A DNA stretch of 50,352 bases from an uncultured Pelagibacteraceae bacterium (lineage in GTDB: Bacteria > Pseudomonadota > Alphaproteobacteria > Pelagibacterales > Pelagibacteraceae): assembly GCA_902595795.1 (NCBI GenBank), contig CACJRK010000007.1, positions 1 through 50,352 on the forward strand, in the 5' to 3' direction. A program made the position numbers and the translations under genes. The notes under the pieces were generated by a model. That model was given only the letters and a program-made list of their open reading frames with translations, searched no databases and was not told the origin of the DNA. Positions 1 to 12,195 of this stretch are shown here, in pieces (the first letter of the stretch is position 1; the number at the start of each line of letters is the position of its first letter).

Positions 1-582
1 AGAGGTAGTGAAATGATGGCAATTTCTGCACAGCAGACAAAAATTCACGTAGCTATAGCGACTTGGGAATGGGGATCATATTTTGATCCTAAACTTAAAG
101 TAGAAGGAATAAGATTAAATATCTCAAATTGGAGAAGACCAGCACCCAATACAATACCATGGGATACAAAGGCATCAGGTCTTTATATGATTTGCACTTT
201 ATCTAAACATGAAGCAGAAAAGCAAGGTTATACAGATTCTTTAATGTTAGATCATGAAGGGAATATCGCTGAAGCAACTGGAGCAAATATTTTTTTCAAA
301 GATAAAAATGGAGAAATTCATACCCCAATACCAGACTCTTTTTTAGATGGCATTACAAGAAGAACAGTAATTGAAATTGCAAAATCAAAAAATATTAAAG
401 TACATGAAAGAAAAATTAGTCCAACTGAACTACCAAATTTTGTTGGTTGTTTTTTAACAGGCACTGCAGCAGAAGTGACACCTGTATCATGTATTGCAGA
501 AAATCAATTTAAAGTCTGTGAGACAATTATTGATTTAAATGAAAGTTATCAGGTATTAGTAAGAAAGAAAAAAGCAGCTTAA
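1..582 (+). CDS. ilvE: Branched-chain amino acid aminotransferase, 3' part
   Basis: This is the C-terminal part of a fold-type IV PLP aminotransferase that makes leucine, isoleucine and valine from their 2-oxo acids with glutamate as donor. The frame is open from base 1, so the start and the catalytic lysine lie outside the window; the ATG at 13 is internal. Visible family motifs are EATGANIFF (the loop before the cofactor phosphate site), LDGITRRTV, and GTAAEVTPV near the C-terminus, all in the IlvE order. The gene ends convergently with pgsA, overlapping it by 4 bp. Related D-amino-acid or 4-amino-4-deoxychorismate enzymes share the fold, but these motifs fit IlvE best. Confidence 0.88.
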   Translation, partial: RGSEMMAISAQQTKIHVAIATWEWGSYFDPKLKVEGIRLNISNWRRPAPNTIPWDTKASGLYMICTLSKHEAEKQGYTDSLMLDHEGNIAEATGANIFFKDKNGEIHTPIPDSFLDGITRRTVIEIAKSKNIKVHERKISPTELPNFVGCFLTGTAAEVTPVSCIAENQFKVCETIIDLNESYQVLVRKKKAA

Positions 583-1163
583 TCTTTATTGTCTTCGGAC
601 ATTGCATGATCAATACCTTTACGCATATAATCATATCCAGTAAAAAGTGTTAAAGCAGCTGATAACCACAAAAGAATTATACCTATTGTTTGAGCGTTAT
701 AATCCTGAAAATTAATTATTTTATTTCCTGTATCTCCAGAAAGCAAAAGAGCTATCGATACCATTTGCAATATAGTTTTTAGTTTTGCAAGATTTGAAAC
801 AGGAAGTTTTATTTTTCCCTTTGCTAAAAATTCTCTCAAACCTGAAATTAAAATTTCTCTTGTAAGAATTATTATTGCTGCAATTACCTCATAGTTTCTG
901 ATCGTTCCATCCATAACTAGAAGTATTAATGCTGTAGCAACAATGATTTTATCAGCAATAGGATCTAACAATTCACCCAGTTTTGACTCTACTCCAAACA
1001 TTCTAGCCAACATACCATCTAAAAAGTCTGTAAATGATGCAACAATAAACAATATTAAAGCAGTTAGATCACCATAAAATCCCGGAAGATAAAAAGCTAA
1101 AACAAAAAATGGAACAATTATTATTCGCCCTATCGTTAATATGTTTGGAATTTTTTTTAGCAT
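579..1163 (-). CDS. pgsA: CDP-diacylglycerol--glycerol-3-phosphate 3-phosphatidyltransferase
   Basis: This 194-residue integral membrane enzyme makes phosphatidylglycerophosphate, the committed step to phosphatidylglycerol and cardiolipin. The CDP-alcohol phosphatidyltransferase signature DG-x2-AR-x8-G-x3-D-x3-D is complete at about residues 49-71, with D49, G50, R54, G63, D67 and D71 in place. Several hydrophobic segments flank it, as the family requires, and the length is normal. It is the last gene of a minus-strand run behind uvrC (2-bp gap), and uvrC-pgsA adjacency is common in proteobacteria. Its 3' end overlaps ilvE, leaving no room for a terminator. Confidence 0.92.
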   Translation of the reverse strand: MLKKIPNILTIGRIIIVPFFVLAFYLPGFYGDLTALILFIVASFTDFLDGMLARMFGVESKLGELLDPIADKIIVATALILLVMDGTIRNYEVIAAIIILTREILISGLREFLAKGKIKLPVSNLAKLKTILQMVSIALLLSGDTGNKIINFQDYNAQTIGIILLWLSAALTLFTGYDYMRKGIDHAMSEDNKD

Positions 1164-1165
1164 AA

Positions 1166-3001
1166 TTATTCGTGAAAAAAGTTATATATCTTTTTTGCTA
1201 CTTTTTCTTCAACACCTTCTACAGATTTTATTTCATCTAAACTAGCTGACTCAACTGATCGTGCAGATCCAAAATGGTTTAATAAAGCCCTTTTTCTTAT
1301 AGCTCCAATACCCTCTATCTGGTCTAATAAAGATTTGCTTATACCTTTTTTTCTCTTTGCTCTGTGAGCACTTATAGCAAACCTATGTGATTCATCTCTA
1401 ATTCTTTGTAGAAAAAATAGGGTAGGGTCGTTTCTCGTAAATTTATATTCTCTGCCATTGTGAAAAAAGGTTTCATTTCCACTATTTCTAAATTTACCTT
1501 TTGCTATTGCAACAATTGGAATGTCGTGAAGGCCTAATTCATTAAGGCTCTCTCGAGCAACTGAATATTGACCTTTTCCTCCATCAACAAGAACTAAATC
1601 GGGAAATGTCAGATAATTATCTTTTTCTTGAACTGCTCTTTTAAACCTTCTGTTCAACACCTCTCTCATCATTCCATAATCGTCTTGCTCATTTTTTTTG
1701 TATTTAATATTAAATTTTCTATATCTTTTTTTAATAAATCCTTCATCACCGTATGCTATTAAAGCTCCAACACTATTTGTACCTTGAATATGACTATTAT
1801 CATAAACCTCAATTAAACTTATATTGGTTTCTAAATTAAATTTTTTAGCTACTGCATCAAACAATTCTTTATTATTTTGACTTTCGTAAAGTTTTCTATT
1901 TAGACCATCTTTTGCGTTTTTTATTGCTTGGTTAATAACTTTTAGTTTTGATCCTTTTTTTGCAACTGAAATATTAATTTGTTTACCTTCTTTTTGTGTT
2001 AGTGTTTTTTCAATTAATGCTTTTTCCCTTATTTCTTCTGAAAGAATAACTGATGAAGGAACACTTTTATTTTCATAAAATTGTGAAACAAATGAATTAA
2101 GTATTTCACTCAACTTTTCATCAGGATCGTGTTTGGGAAAAAAAGCTTGATTGCCCCAATTTTGTTTTGATCTATAAAAAAATACTTGAATACAAGTTTT
2201 TCCAGATTCTTTGTACCCAGCAATAACATCTGCCTCAACTAAGTTTGCCTCATTAATTCTCTGTGAGGATTGGATAATATTTAACGCTTTAATTCTATCT
2301 CTTAATATTACTGCTTTTTCAAAATCAAGATCCTCACTTGCTTTTTCCATCTGATTAGAAAGATTTTTTTGAATTTTCCTAGATTTACCAGAAACAAATT
2401 CAATAGCATCTTCTACTGTTTGATAGTATTCCTCTTTTTTTACGTAACCTACACAAGGTCCAGAACATCTTTTTATTTGATATAAAATACATGGTCTTTC
2501 TCTATTCTTGAAAACACTGTCATCACAAACTCTTAAATGAAAAATCTTTTGGATCATTTTGATTGTCCAATTAGCTGAACCAGCAGAAGCAAAAGGTCCA
2601 AAGTAAAAACCCTCTTTTGTTTTTTTCCCTCTATGCCTTTTTATTTGAGGCCACTCATCATTATTTCCAATAAATATAAATGGAAATGACTTATCATCAC
2701 GTAATAGGATATTAAATTTTGGCTTATGCTTTTTAATTAAATTTGCTTCTAGAAGTAATGCTTCACTTTCATTAGACGTTGTTGTTATCTCTAATTTTCT
2801 TGTTTGAGACAACATTCTTTCAGTTCTAATTATATGATTTTTTTCTGCAACATAACTCTTTAATCTATTAGGTAAGTTTTTGGCTTTACCTACATAAAGA
2901 ATTTCATTCTTTTCATTAAGCATCCTATATACACCTGGAAGTTTTGGTACTAGAGGTAGCTCTTTTTTAATTACTTCTTTTCCTATTTCAGAGCTTATCA
3001 T
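1166..3001 (-). CDS. uvrC: Excinuclease ABC subunit C
   Basis: UvrC makes the 3' and 5' incisions in nucleotide excision repair with UvrA and UvrB. From N to C the protein has a GIY-YIG nuclease domain (LPGVYRML, then [12 protein letters not shown]), a Cys-rich stretch, a UVR motif that binds UvrB ([16 protein letters not shown]), the RNase H-like nuclease ([19 protein letters not shown]) and a C-terminal helix-hairpin-helix pair ([17 protein letters not shown] and the next repeat). The frame is open to an ATG at 3031, but the ATG at 3001 has an AGAG-type ribosome site just upstream and overlaps folB by 14 bp rather than 44, so it is preferred (611 aa). It lies in a run with uvrB, so both incision partners are probably co-expressed. 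Confidence 0.95.
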   Translation of the reverse strand: MISSEIGKEVIKKELPLVPKLPGVYRMLNEKNEILYVGKAKNLPNRLKSYVAEKNHIIRTERMLSQTRKLEITTTSNESEALLLEANLIKKHKPKFNILLRDDKSFPFIFIGNNDEWPQIKRHRGKKTKEGFYFGPFASAGSANWTIKMIQKIFHLRVCDDSVFKNRERPCILYQIKRCSGPCVGYVKKEEYYQTVEDAIEFVSGKSRKIQKNLSNQMEKASEDLDFEKAVILRDRIKALNIIQSSQRINEANLVEADVIAGYKESGKTCIQVFFYRSKQNWGNQAFFPKHDPDEKLSEILNSFVSQFYENKSVPSSVILSEEIREKALIEKTLTQKEGKQINISVAKKGSKLKVINQAIKNAKDGLNRKLYESQNNKELFDAVAKKFNLETNISLIEVYDNSHIQGTNSVGALIAYGDEGFIKKRYRKFNIKYKKNEQDDYGMMREVLNRRFKRAVQEKDNYLTFPDLVLVDGGKGQYSVARESLNELGLHDIPIVAIAKGKFRNSGNETFFHNGREYKFTRNDPTLFFLQRIRDESHRFAISAHRAKRKKGISKSLLDQIEGIGAIRKRALLNHFGSARSVESASLDEIKSVEGVEEKVAKKIYNFFHE

Positions 3002-3413
3002 GGCTTCTCTTTTTGGTAATTTGAATACCAACAGATGAACATTGTTTTAAGATTTCCAATTTTTCGATTTTCAACATTATTTTAGCAATCCTTTTGTCCT
3101 TAAATAATTCGTCAAAAACAGCTTCTGCTAAAGTTTCTAGGAAATTATAATGTTTCTTTTTTACCAATTTCGAAATTAATTTTACTATAGTTCCATAATT
3201 AACAATGGATTTTATGTCTTTATCGCTTGAAGGTTTTTTGTCCTCATAGTCTATTTCAAGACTAAATTTAACTCTTTGTGGTTTTTGTTTTTCAAAATCG
3301 TAATAACCAAGTTTTAAATTTAAGATTAATTCATTAATTAAGATTTTTTTCTCATAATTAAATAGGCTTTTATGTTTATCTATTTTGACAATTTTCAAAT
3401 TATTTTTTTTCAT
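2988..3413 (-). CDS. folB: Dihydroneopterin aldolase-like protein
   Basis: A 141-residue protein of the FolB family, which cleaves dihydroneopterin to 6-hydroxymethyl-dihydropterin in folate synthesis. The hallmark N-terminal strand is seen as [26 protein letters not shown], matching the family pattern of a short G-x-Y/H-x-x-E segment followed by K/Q-x2-Q-x-V; the segment [11 protein letters not shown] matches the helix carrying a conserved glutamate. The protein has a 20-25 residue Lys-rich N-terminal extension compared with usual FolB. It overlaps the upstream pteridine-reductase-like SDR by 4 bp, which supports a pterin role. The pteridine epimerase FolX is the main alternative. Confidence 0.75.
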   Translation of the reverse strand: MKKNNLKIVKIDKHKSLFNYEKKILINELILNLKLGYYDFEKQKPQRVKFSLEIDYEDKKPSSDKDIKSIVNYGTIVKLISKLVKKKHYNFLETLAEAVFDELFKDKRIAKIMLKIEKLEILKQCSSVGIQITKKRSHDKL

Positions 3414-4143
3414 TCTTTGCTCATAACGTCTGGTGTTTTCCAGTTAAGATTTTGCCCACTATCAATAGCTAAAACTTGACCAGTAATAGATATATTTTTA
3501 ATAAAAAAGTCAACAGCATTACATATTTGCTCCACATCAACTTGTCTTTTTAAAGGTGTTGCTAAATATTGCTTTTTAAAATGTTTTTCAGATTGTCTTT
3601 GATTTTTTATAGTGGGGCCAGGTGCAATAGCGTTTACTCTTACATTTGGAGCCAAGCTCATAGCGCTAGTTTTAGTTAGAGTATAAAGACCTGTTTTACT
3701 TATAGTATATGAAAAAAAATATGGAGTTAATTTAAAAACTCTTTGATCGATAATATTAATAATATTATTATTTCCTTTCCTTACATTTTTTGCAAATTCT
3801 TTAGATAATAATGCTGGTGTTCTCAAATTAGTTCTAAGATGTTGCCCCCAGCTATCTGTTGTAAAATTTTCTAATTTATCATTTTCAAATAAAGAAGCAT
3901 TATTAATTAAACAATCAAAATATTTAAGTTTAGATTTTGCAAATTTTACAATTTTATTTAAATCATTTTCTTTACTTAAGTCACCTTTGACTAAATAAAT
4001 TTTTGTACCTTTATTAGTTAATTCTTTTTTTAATTTTTCTGCTTTTAATTTTGATTTGTTGTAATGGATCAAAATTTCCTTATTTGGACCAGATAATTTT
4101 CTTGCAATCGCAGCGCCCATTCGAGTAGCTCCACCAGTAATTA

Positions 4144-4162
<19 letters not shown>
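3410..4162 (-). CDS. FolM/PTR1-like short-chain dehydrogenase
   Basis: A 250-residue SDR. The cofactor loop reads TGGATRMG at about residues 9-16, and an arginine at this place is typical of NADPH-dependent pteridine reductases (PTR1, FolM) rather than ordinary SDRs. NNAS lies in the middle, and the catalytic YTISK (Y-x3-K) follows, then NAIAPGPT. The C-terminal DSGQNLNW is also like FolM/PTR1. By family it would reduce dihydromonapterin or dihydrofolate; this organism may use it to supplement dihydrofolate reductase. It overlaps folB downstream and uvrB upstream, so pterin genes are placed inside a DNA-repair run. The substrate is not proven by sequence. Confidence 0.7.
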
Positions 4163-7551
<3,389 letters not shown>

Positions 7552-7570
7552 TTAATAAAGTTTAATTTTA

Positions 7571-8539
7571 GTGAAAGCTGTAATTTCAGAAATTCAAAAT
7601 AGGTACTTAAGAGTAAGGACTGTAAATTATGGGTCTAGTCTTTATGAGGTTTATCATAAATTAAAAAAAACAAATTTAGTTTTAAATTTAGGATCTAAAG
7701 AAAATTATAAATTTGAAAATTTTAGCGTCGGAGCTACATGCGGAAGATATGCAGGAAGAATAGCAAATTCAAAATTTAATATAGGAAAAAAAAATTTTTT
7801 ATTGAGCAAAAATGAGAAAAAAAACACACTACATGGTGGAAAGAAAGGTTTCGCCATACTTCCTTGGAAAAAAATAAAACAAACAAAAAATAAAATAGTT
7901 TATCAAATAAAGTCAAAAGATTTGGATCAGGGTTTTCCAGGAAATTTGTTGGTAAATTGTACTTATCAGCTACATAACAAATATTTAAATATAAATTATG
8001 AATATAAATCAGATAAATATACTCACGTAAATTTAACGAATCATAGTTATTGGAATTTAAGTAAAAATAAAAAAAATAAAATTTTCGATCATTATTTGAC
8101 TCTTAATTCTAAAAAATATTTAGAAACTAATAAGTATTTAATTCCAACTGGAAAAATTAAAAAAATAAAAAAAGGTCTTTATGATTTTACTAATTTTGAG
8201 AACATCGGTAAAAAATTATTTTCGTTTTCAAAGAGTAAGAATAAAAAAAAACTAAAAGGTTTTGATACAACTTTCGCAGTAAAAAAAAATTCAAAAAATT
8301 ATATAGCGTCGCTTAAGAGCGAAAAGAGTAAAATACAAATTGATTTTTTTTCTAATTTACCAGGACTTCAGCTTTACACAGCTCAGCATCTTAAATATAA
8401 AAAAAAATTGTATCCATTCCAAGGAGTTTGTTTAGAAACTCAATACTATCCTGACTCTCCAAATAAAAAAAGATTTCCTAGTACTTTAATAAAACCAAAT
8501 AAAAGCTATACATGCTTCACAAAAATTAAAATTGATTAG
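7571..8539 (+). CDS. Aldose 1-epimerase (GalM-like)
   Basis: A 322-residue galactose mutarotase-fold protein that would interconvert alpha and beta anomers of hexoses. Family motifs in order are NYG near residue 20, GRYAGRIANSKF, LHGG with the first catalytic histidine, LTNHSYWNLS with the second histidine, a GFDTTFA aspartate region, and VCLETQYYPDSPN with the catalytic glutamate. It begins with GTG at 7571, 19 bp after the aminotransferase. The protein is very Lys/Asn rich, as AT-rich drift would give. No sugar operon surrounds it, so its sugar is unknown. Confidence 0.85.
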   Translation: MKAVISEIQNRYLRVRTVNYGSSLYEVYHKLKKTNLVLNLGSKENYKFENFSVGATCGRYAGRIANSKFNIGKKNFLLSKNEKKNTLHGGKKGFAILPWKKIKQTKNKIVYQIKSKDLDQGFPGNLLVNCTYQLHNKYLNINYEYKSDKYTHVNLTNHSYWNLSKNKKNKIFDHYLTLNSKKYLETNKYLIPTGKIKKIKKGLYDFTNFENIGKKLFSFSKSKNKKKLKGFDTTFAVKKNSKNYIASLKSEKSKIQIDFFSNLPGLQLYTAQHLKYKKKLYPFQGVCLETQYYPDSPNKKRFPSTLIKPNKSYTCFTKIKID

Positions 8540-8542
8540 TAA

Positions 8543-9199
8543 ATGAAAACAGCCTTAGTTTTTGGTTCATCTGGTTTGATTGGGGGGCATCTTCTTAATC
8601 AATTATTTAAAAATAATAATTATTACAAAATAAAGATATTTGTTCGTTCAGAACCTTTAATTAATGATCCAAAATTAGAGATTATTAGAACTGATTTTAA
8701 TAATTTAGAAAATCACAAAGAAGATATCAAAGGAGATGATTGCTTTTATTGTATTGGTACAACTAAACAAAATTCACCTGATAAAAATCAGTATCGAAGG
8801 GTTGAGCTTGAAGTTCCAGAACAAATCGCACAAATAGCTAAATCAAATTCAGTAAATTCGTTTGTTTTTGTTTCATCTGGTTATGCAGATCCAAAAAGCC
8901 CAGGAGATTATTTAAAGTTTAAAGGTGAAGTTGAAGAGGAGTTAAAGAGACTTAATTTTCCAAAACTTGGAATAATGAGGCCTTCTTTTTTATTAGGAGA
9001 CAGAAAAGAAAAAAGATTAGGGGAGAAAATAGGAATATTTATATTTAAATTATTATCACCTTTGTTTTTAGGACCATTAAAAAAAATGAAACCAATTCAA
9101 TCTGAAAAAGTTGCAAAAGCAATGGTTAAAATTTCTAATGGTGACTTTAGACAACAAGTATTCGAGTCTAATGAAATAGTTGAAATTAGTAATAATTAA
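8543..9199 (+). CDS. NAD(P)-binding Rossmann protein (atypical SDR)
   Basis: A 218-residue atypical SDR. The N-terminal dinucleotide loop is GSSGLIGGHL at about residues 8-17, followed by YCIGTTK and FVFVSSGYADPKSPGDYLKFKGEVE, which resembles the HTATIP2/YbjT-type NAD(P)H-binding family. The YxxxK site is replaced by a Y-x2-x-K-like YLKFKG segment. MRPSFLLG is the usual substrate-side motif. It follows the epimerase by 3 bp, so it is likely co-transcribed. The reaction is unknown. It converges on the membrane-protein gene with a 3-bp gap. Confidence 0.7.
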   Translation: MKTALVFGSSGLIGGHLLNQLFKNNNYYKIKIFVRSEPLINDPKLEIIRTDFNNLENHKEDIKGDDCFYCIGTTKQNSPDKNQYRRVELEVPEQIAQIAKSNSVNSFVFVSSGYADPKSPGDYLKFKGEVEEELKRLNFPKLGIMRPSFLLGDRKEKRLGEKIGIFIFKLLSPLFLGPLKKMKPIQSEKVAKAMVKISNGDFRQQVFESNEIVEISNN

Positions 9200-9202
9200 T
9201 TT

Positions 9203-9616
9203 TTAAAATTTAAAATATTCTTTTATGTCTTTTTGAAACAATAAGTAAATACATGAAATCTGAAATAAAGTATTCAAACTTAAAATAAATCTTACAACCA
9301 ATTCATTAAATCCTATTTCTGGTATAGGTCCATAAGGAGCAGCAAAACTTACATTTATTGCCCCAATTAAATCTAACAAACCAATCACATTCCAAGACAG
9401 CAAAATATTCCATAGTATAGTGCTTGGTTTTTTTATAATGTGGTAAACTAAAAATAAAGCAGTTATTCCAATAAAAAAATCACCCACAAAAGGAATTATC
9501 CATTCGGATGGTGCCGAACGTTTATTTTCGGTAAAAATCCAAAACAAAAACAAACCTGACCCAACTGCTCTGAATGACATCCATCCAGTTACAAAAATAA
9601 TCCAATTTAATTTCAT
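9203..9616 (-). CDS. Small multi-pass membrane protein of unknown function
   Basis: I do not recognise this 137-residue protein. About four hydrophobic helices are visible: residues 4-28, 40-60, 66-90 and 105-130, and the last ends at a KDIKEYFKF tail. An SEWIIPFVGDFFIG segment with charged residues lies between the first two helices. The gene is 3 bp downstream of trxB on the same strand, so co-transcription with trxB is likely, but nothing in the sequence ties it to thiol chemistry. Its coding status is supported by the tight fit between neighbours and by clean membrane periodicity. Confidence 0.65.
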   Translation of the reverse strand: MKLNWIIFVTGWMSFRAVGSGLFLFWIFTENKRSAPSEWIIPFVGDFFIGITALFLVYHIIKKPSTILWNILLSWNVIGLLDLIGAINVSFAAPYGPIPEIGFNELVVRFILSLNTLFQISCIYLLFQKDIKEYFKF

Positions 9617-9619
9617 TTT

Positions 9620-10564
9620 TTAGTGAGATAAAAATTTTTCTGCTTCAAGTGCAGCCATACATCCCATACCTGCAGCGGTTACAGCTTGTCTAAATGTTTT
9701 GTCTTTTACATCTCCAGCTGCATAAACACCAGGAACATTAGTTTCTGTTGAGTCAGGTTTGGTAATTAAATATCCCTCATTATCCATTTTTAATTGATCT
9801 TTAAAAAGTTGAGTAGCTGGATCATGACCAATAGCAATGAATACGCCATCAAGTTTCAATTCTTGTATTTTATTTGTTTTAACATTTTTAATCTTTATTC
9901 CTTTGACATTTTTAGGATCTTTATCACCTAACACATCTTCAACTACAGAGTCCCAAATTATTTCTATTTTTTTATTTTCCATTAATTTTTTTTGAAGCAT
10001 TTTTTCAGCTCTTAAACTATCTCTTCTGTGGATTAATTTTACTTTAGATGCAAACTTTGTAAGGAACATTGCTTCTTCAACCGCTGCATTACCTCCTCCA
10101 ACTACAGCAACTTCTTTATTTTTAAAAAAGAAACCGTCACAAGTTGCACAAGCAGAAACTCCAAATCCTCTAAATTCCTGTTCTGATTTTATATTTAACC
10201 ATCTTGCTTGAGCTCCAGTAGAAATAATAATGCTATCAGCAGTATATTTCTGACCACTATCACCAATTGCTTCAAATGGTGAACTTTTTAAATTTACAGA
10301 TCCAATATGGTCTTCAATCATTTCAGTTCCAACTGCTTTAGCTTGTTCTTTCATCTGATCCATTAACCATGGTCCTTGAATAACTTCTGAAAATCCTGGA
10401 TAATTTTCAACATCAGTTGTAGTCGTTAATTGTCCTCCTGGCTCAGATCCATAAACCAAAATAGGATTTAACATTGCACGAGCGGCATAAACTGCTGCAG
10501 TGTATCCGGCAGGGCCGGATCCAATTATTAACACTTTTGTGTGTTTAGTTGGATTTTGACTCAT
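9620..10564 (-). CDS. trxB: Thioredoxin reductase
   Basis: NADPH-dependent flavoprotein that reduces thioredoxin. The FAD loop GSGPAGYTAA is at about residue 15, the redox pair sits in CATCDGF (C-A-T-C) in the middle, the NADPH loop is GGGNAAVEEA, and the C-terminal FAD motif reads AAGDVKDKTFRQ. Length 314 is standard for low-Mr TrxB. The start gives MSQNPTKHTKVLIIGSG, as in other alphaproteobacteria. Only 21 bp separate its start codon from that of the divergent ELM1-family gene. Confidence 0.96.
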   Translation of the reverse strand: MSQNPTKHTKVLIIGSGPAGYTAAVYAARAMLNPILVYGSEPGGQLTTTTDVENYPGFSEVIQGPWLMDQMKEQAKAVGTEMIEDHIGSVNLKSSPFEAIGDSGQKYTADSIIISTGAQARWLNIKSEQEFRGFGVSACATCDGFFFKNKEVAVVGGGNAAVEEAMFLTKFASKVKLIHRRDSLRAEKMLQKKLMENKKIEIIWDSVVEDVLGDKDPKNVKGIKIKNVKTNKIQELKLDGVFIAIGHDPATQLFKDQLKMDNEGYLITKPDSTETNVPGVYAAGDVKDKTFRQAVTAAGMGCMAALEAEKFLSH

Positions 10565-10585
10565 ATGAAAGCTATATAGTGATTA

Positions 10586-11530
10586 ATGTCTAAATTAAAA
10601 GGTTTATTATTAACTCAAGGAATGCATGGCATGATAAGCCAGGTAGAAGGTTTAGCTAAAGCTTTAGATTTGGATTTCACACACCACAAGGTTGAACTAA
10701 GTAGTTTTTGGAAAATGATACCACCAAAGTATACGCCTATTTCAAAAAATGTTTATAAAAAAATAAATCAAAATGAGTTTGATGTTATTATTTCTTGTGG
10801 ACGTAAAAGTGTTATTCCATCCATACACTTAAAAAATACATCTAAAAAAAGAGTTTTTAATATTCACATACAAGATCCAAAAGTAGATCTAAATCATTTT
10901 GATTTTATTGTAGTTCCAGAGCATGACTCTTTAATTGGTCAAAATGTTATCAGCACTAAGGGCGCTATTCATTATCTCACTGAGAATGAAATTAGAGAAA
11001 ATAAAGATTATCTAAAATCATTTATTAAAAATGATGAGAGGAAAATTTGGACTTTAATTATGGGTGGGCCAACTAAATATTATGATTATTCAACTAAAAA
11101 TATGATGCATATTTTTAATAATCTATATAAATTGTTAAAAAAGCATGACTTTCAATTAGTTGTGATTCCTTCAATGAGAACCCCCATCAATACTATTCAT
11201 TATGCGAAAGAATTTTTTGGGGATAATCATACTGTTATAATGAATGTTGACAAAAAAGCATATTTATCAGCTCTAGCACTGGCAGAAAATATTGTTGTTA
11301 CTTGCGATTCAAGCTCAATGATTTCAGAAGCAGCTCTAACTGGAAAACCAATTTATATAGCTGGAATTTTGCCTAAAAAAAATGACAAAAGGTTTCAAAG
11401 ATTTAGAAATTTGTTTAGAGAGTTAAATATTATTAGGAATTTAGGTGAAGAAGTTAAAGATTGGAACTATCAAAAACTTGATGAAACGAATAGAGTAGCG
11501 GATATTATCAAACAAAAAATTAATTCTTAA
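10586..11530 (+). CDS. ELM1/GtrOC1 family protein
   Basis: A 314-residue protein of the ELM1 (DUF1022) family, seen in plant mitochondrial fission factor ELM1 and in many alphaproteobacteria. The N-terminus LLLTQGMHGMISQVEGLAKAL matches the family opening (a G-x2-G-x3-Q-x2-G-L pattern). ISCGRKS, IHIQDPKV, FIVVPEHD and the C-terminal TCDSSSMISEA segment look like a GT-B type nucleotide-sugar fold. Function in bacteria is not settled; a glycosyltransferase-like role in envelope glycans is often suggested. The next gene overlaps its stop by one base, so the two are translationally coupled. Confidence 0.75.
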   Translation: MSKLKGLLLTQGMHGMISQVEGLAKALDLDFTHHKVELSSFWKMIPPKYTPISKNVYKKINQNEFDVIISCGRKSVIPSIHLKNTSKKRVFNIHIQDPKVDLNHFDFIVVPEHDSLIGQNVISTKGAIHYLTENEIRENKDYLKSFIKNDERKIWTLIMGGPTKYYDYSTKNMMHIFNNLYKLLKKHDFQLVVIPSMRTPINTIHYAKEFFGDNHTVIMNVDKKAYLSALALAENIVVTCDSSSMISEAALTGKPIYIAGILPKKNDKRFQRFRNLFRELNIIRNLGEEVKDWNYQKLDETNRVADIIKQKINS

Positions 11531-12195
11531 TGTCTTTTTTAAATTCAATTCAAAATCAATCAAAAAAACATAAATTTCCCTTTGATCATTGGGAGTATAG
11601 TAATGCACTCACAGATGGAGCAATAGAAGAAATAGTTAAAGCTGATATTCCAGATGTAAGCAAACATAATCTTAGCTATGACGGTACTAGAGCAATTGAT
11701 GGTGGTGCTGCTGAATTTAGAGAAGGAATAGCATCTGGTGGTGAAGCAATAAAATTTAGATGTTTTGTAACAAAAGAAAATGAAAAACAATTTCCAAACT
11801 TAGTTAAATTTATTAACGAATTAAGATCTAAAGAGGTCTATCAAACTATTTCAAAAATGATTAATAAAGATTTATCCAATTCATACGTTAGAGTGGAAGT
11901 TATTTGTGATAGAGAAGGTTTTTGGCTGAAGCCTCATTGTGATATAAAAGAAAAACTAATGTCAGGATTGATATTTATCAATAATGCCAATGAATCTGAG
12001 GATCTTGGTACAGATTTTTATAATGAAAAGTTAGAAAAAGTTAAAACAGTTCCTTATAAAAATAATTATGGATATATGTTTACTAGTGGCCCGAACACTT
12101 GGCACGGTATGGAAAAGAAGACAATAATTAAAGAAAGACGTTGTATACAGGTAAATTACGTTACTTTTGAAACTGACTGGAAAGTAAATTCTTAA
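11530..12195 (+). CDS. 2-oxoglutarate/Fe(II) oxygenase-like protein
   Basis: A 221-residue protein with the layout of a 2OG-Fe(II) dioxygenase jelly roll. The iron ligands are visible as H-C-D (H-x-D) in WLKPHCDI and a distal histidine in NTWHGM, with an arginine 12 residues on (ERRCIQVNY) placed to bind 2-oxoglutarate. SGLIFIN and GTDFY between them match the core strands. Its start overlaps the ELM1-family stop by one base (TAATG). Substrate is unknown; the pairing suggests glycan or small-molecule hydroxylation, which is only inference. The 3' end overlaps carB by 4 bp, convergent. Confidence 0.7.
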   Translation: MSFLNSIQNQSKKHKFPFDHWEYSNALTDGAIEEIVKADIPDVSKHNLSYDGTRAIDGGAAEFREGIASGGEAIKFRCFVTKENEKQFPNLVKFINELRSKEVYQTISKMINKDLSNSYVRVEVICDREGFWLKPHCDIKEKLMSGLIFINNANESEDLGTDFYNEKLEKVKTVPYKNNYGYMFTSGPNTWHGMEKKTIIKERRCIQVNYVTFETDWKVNS

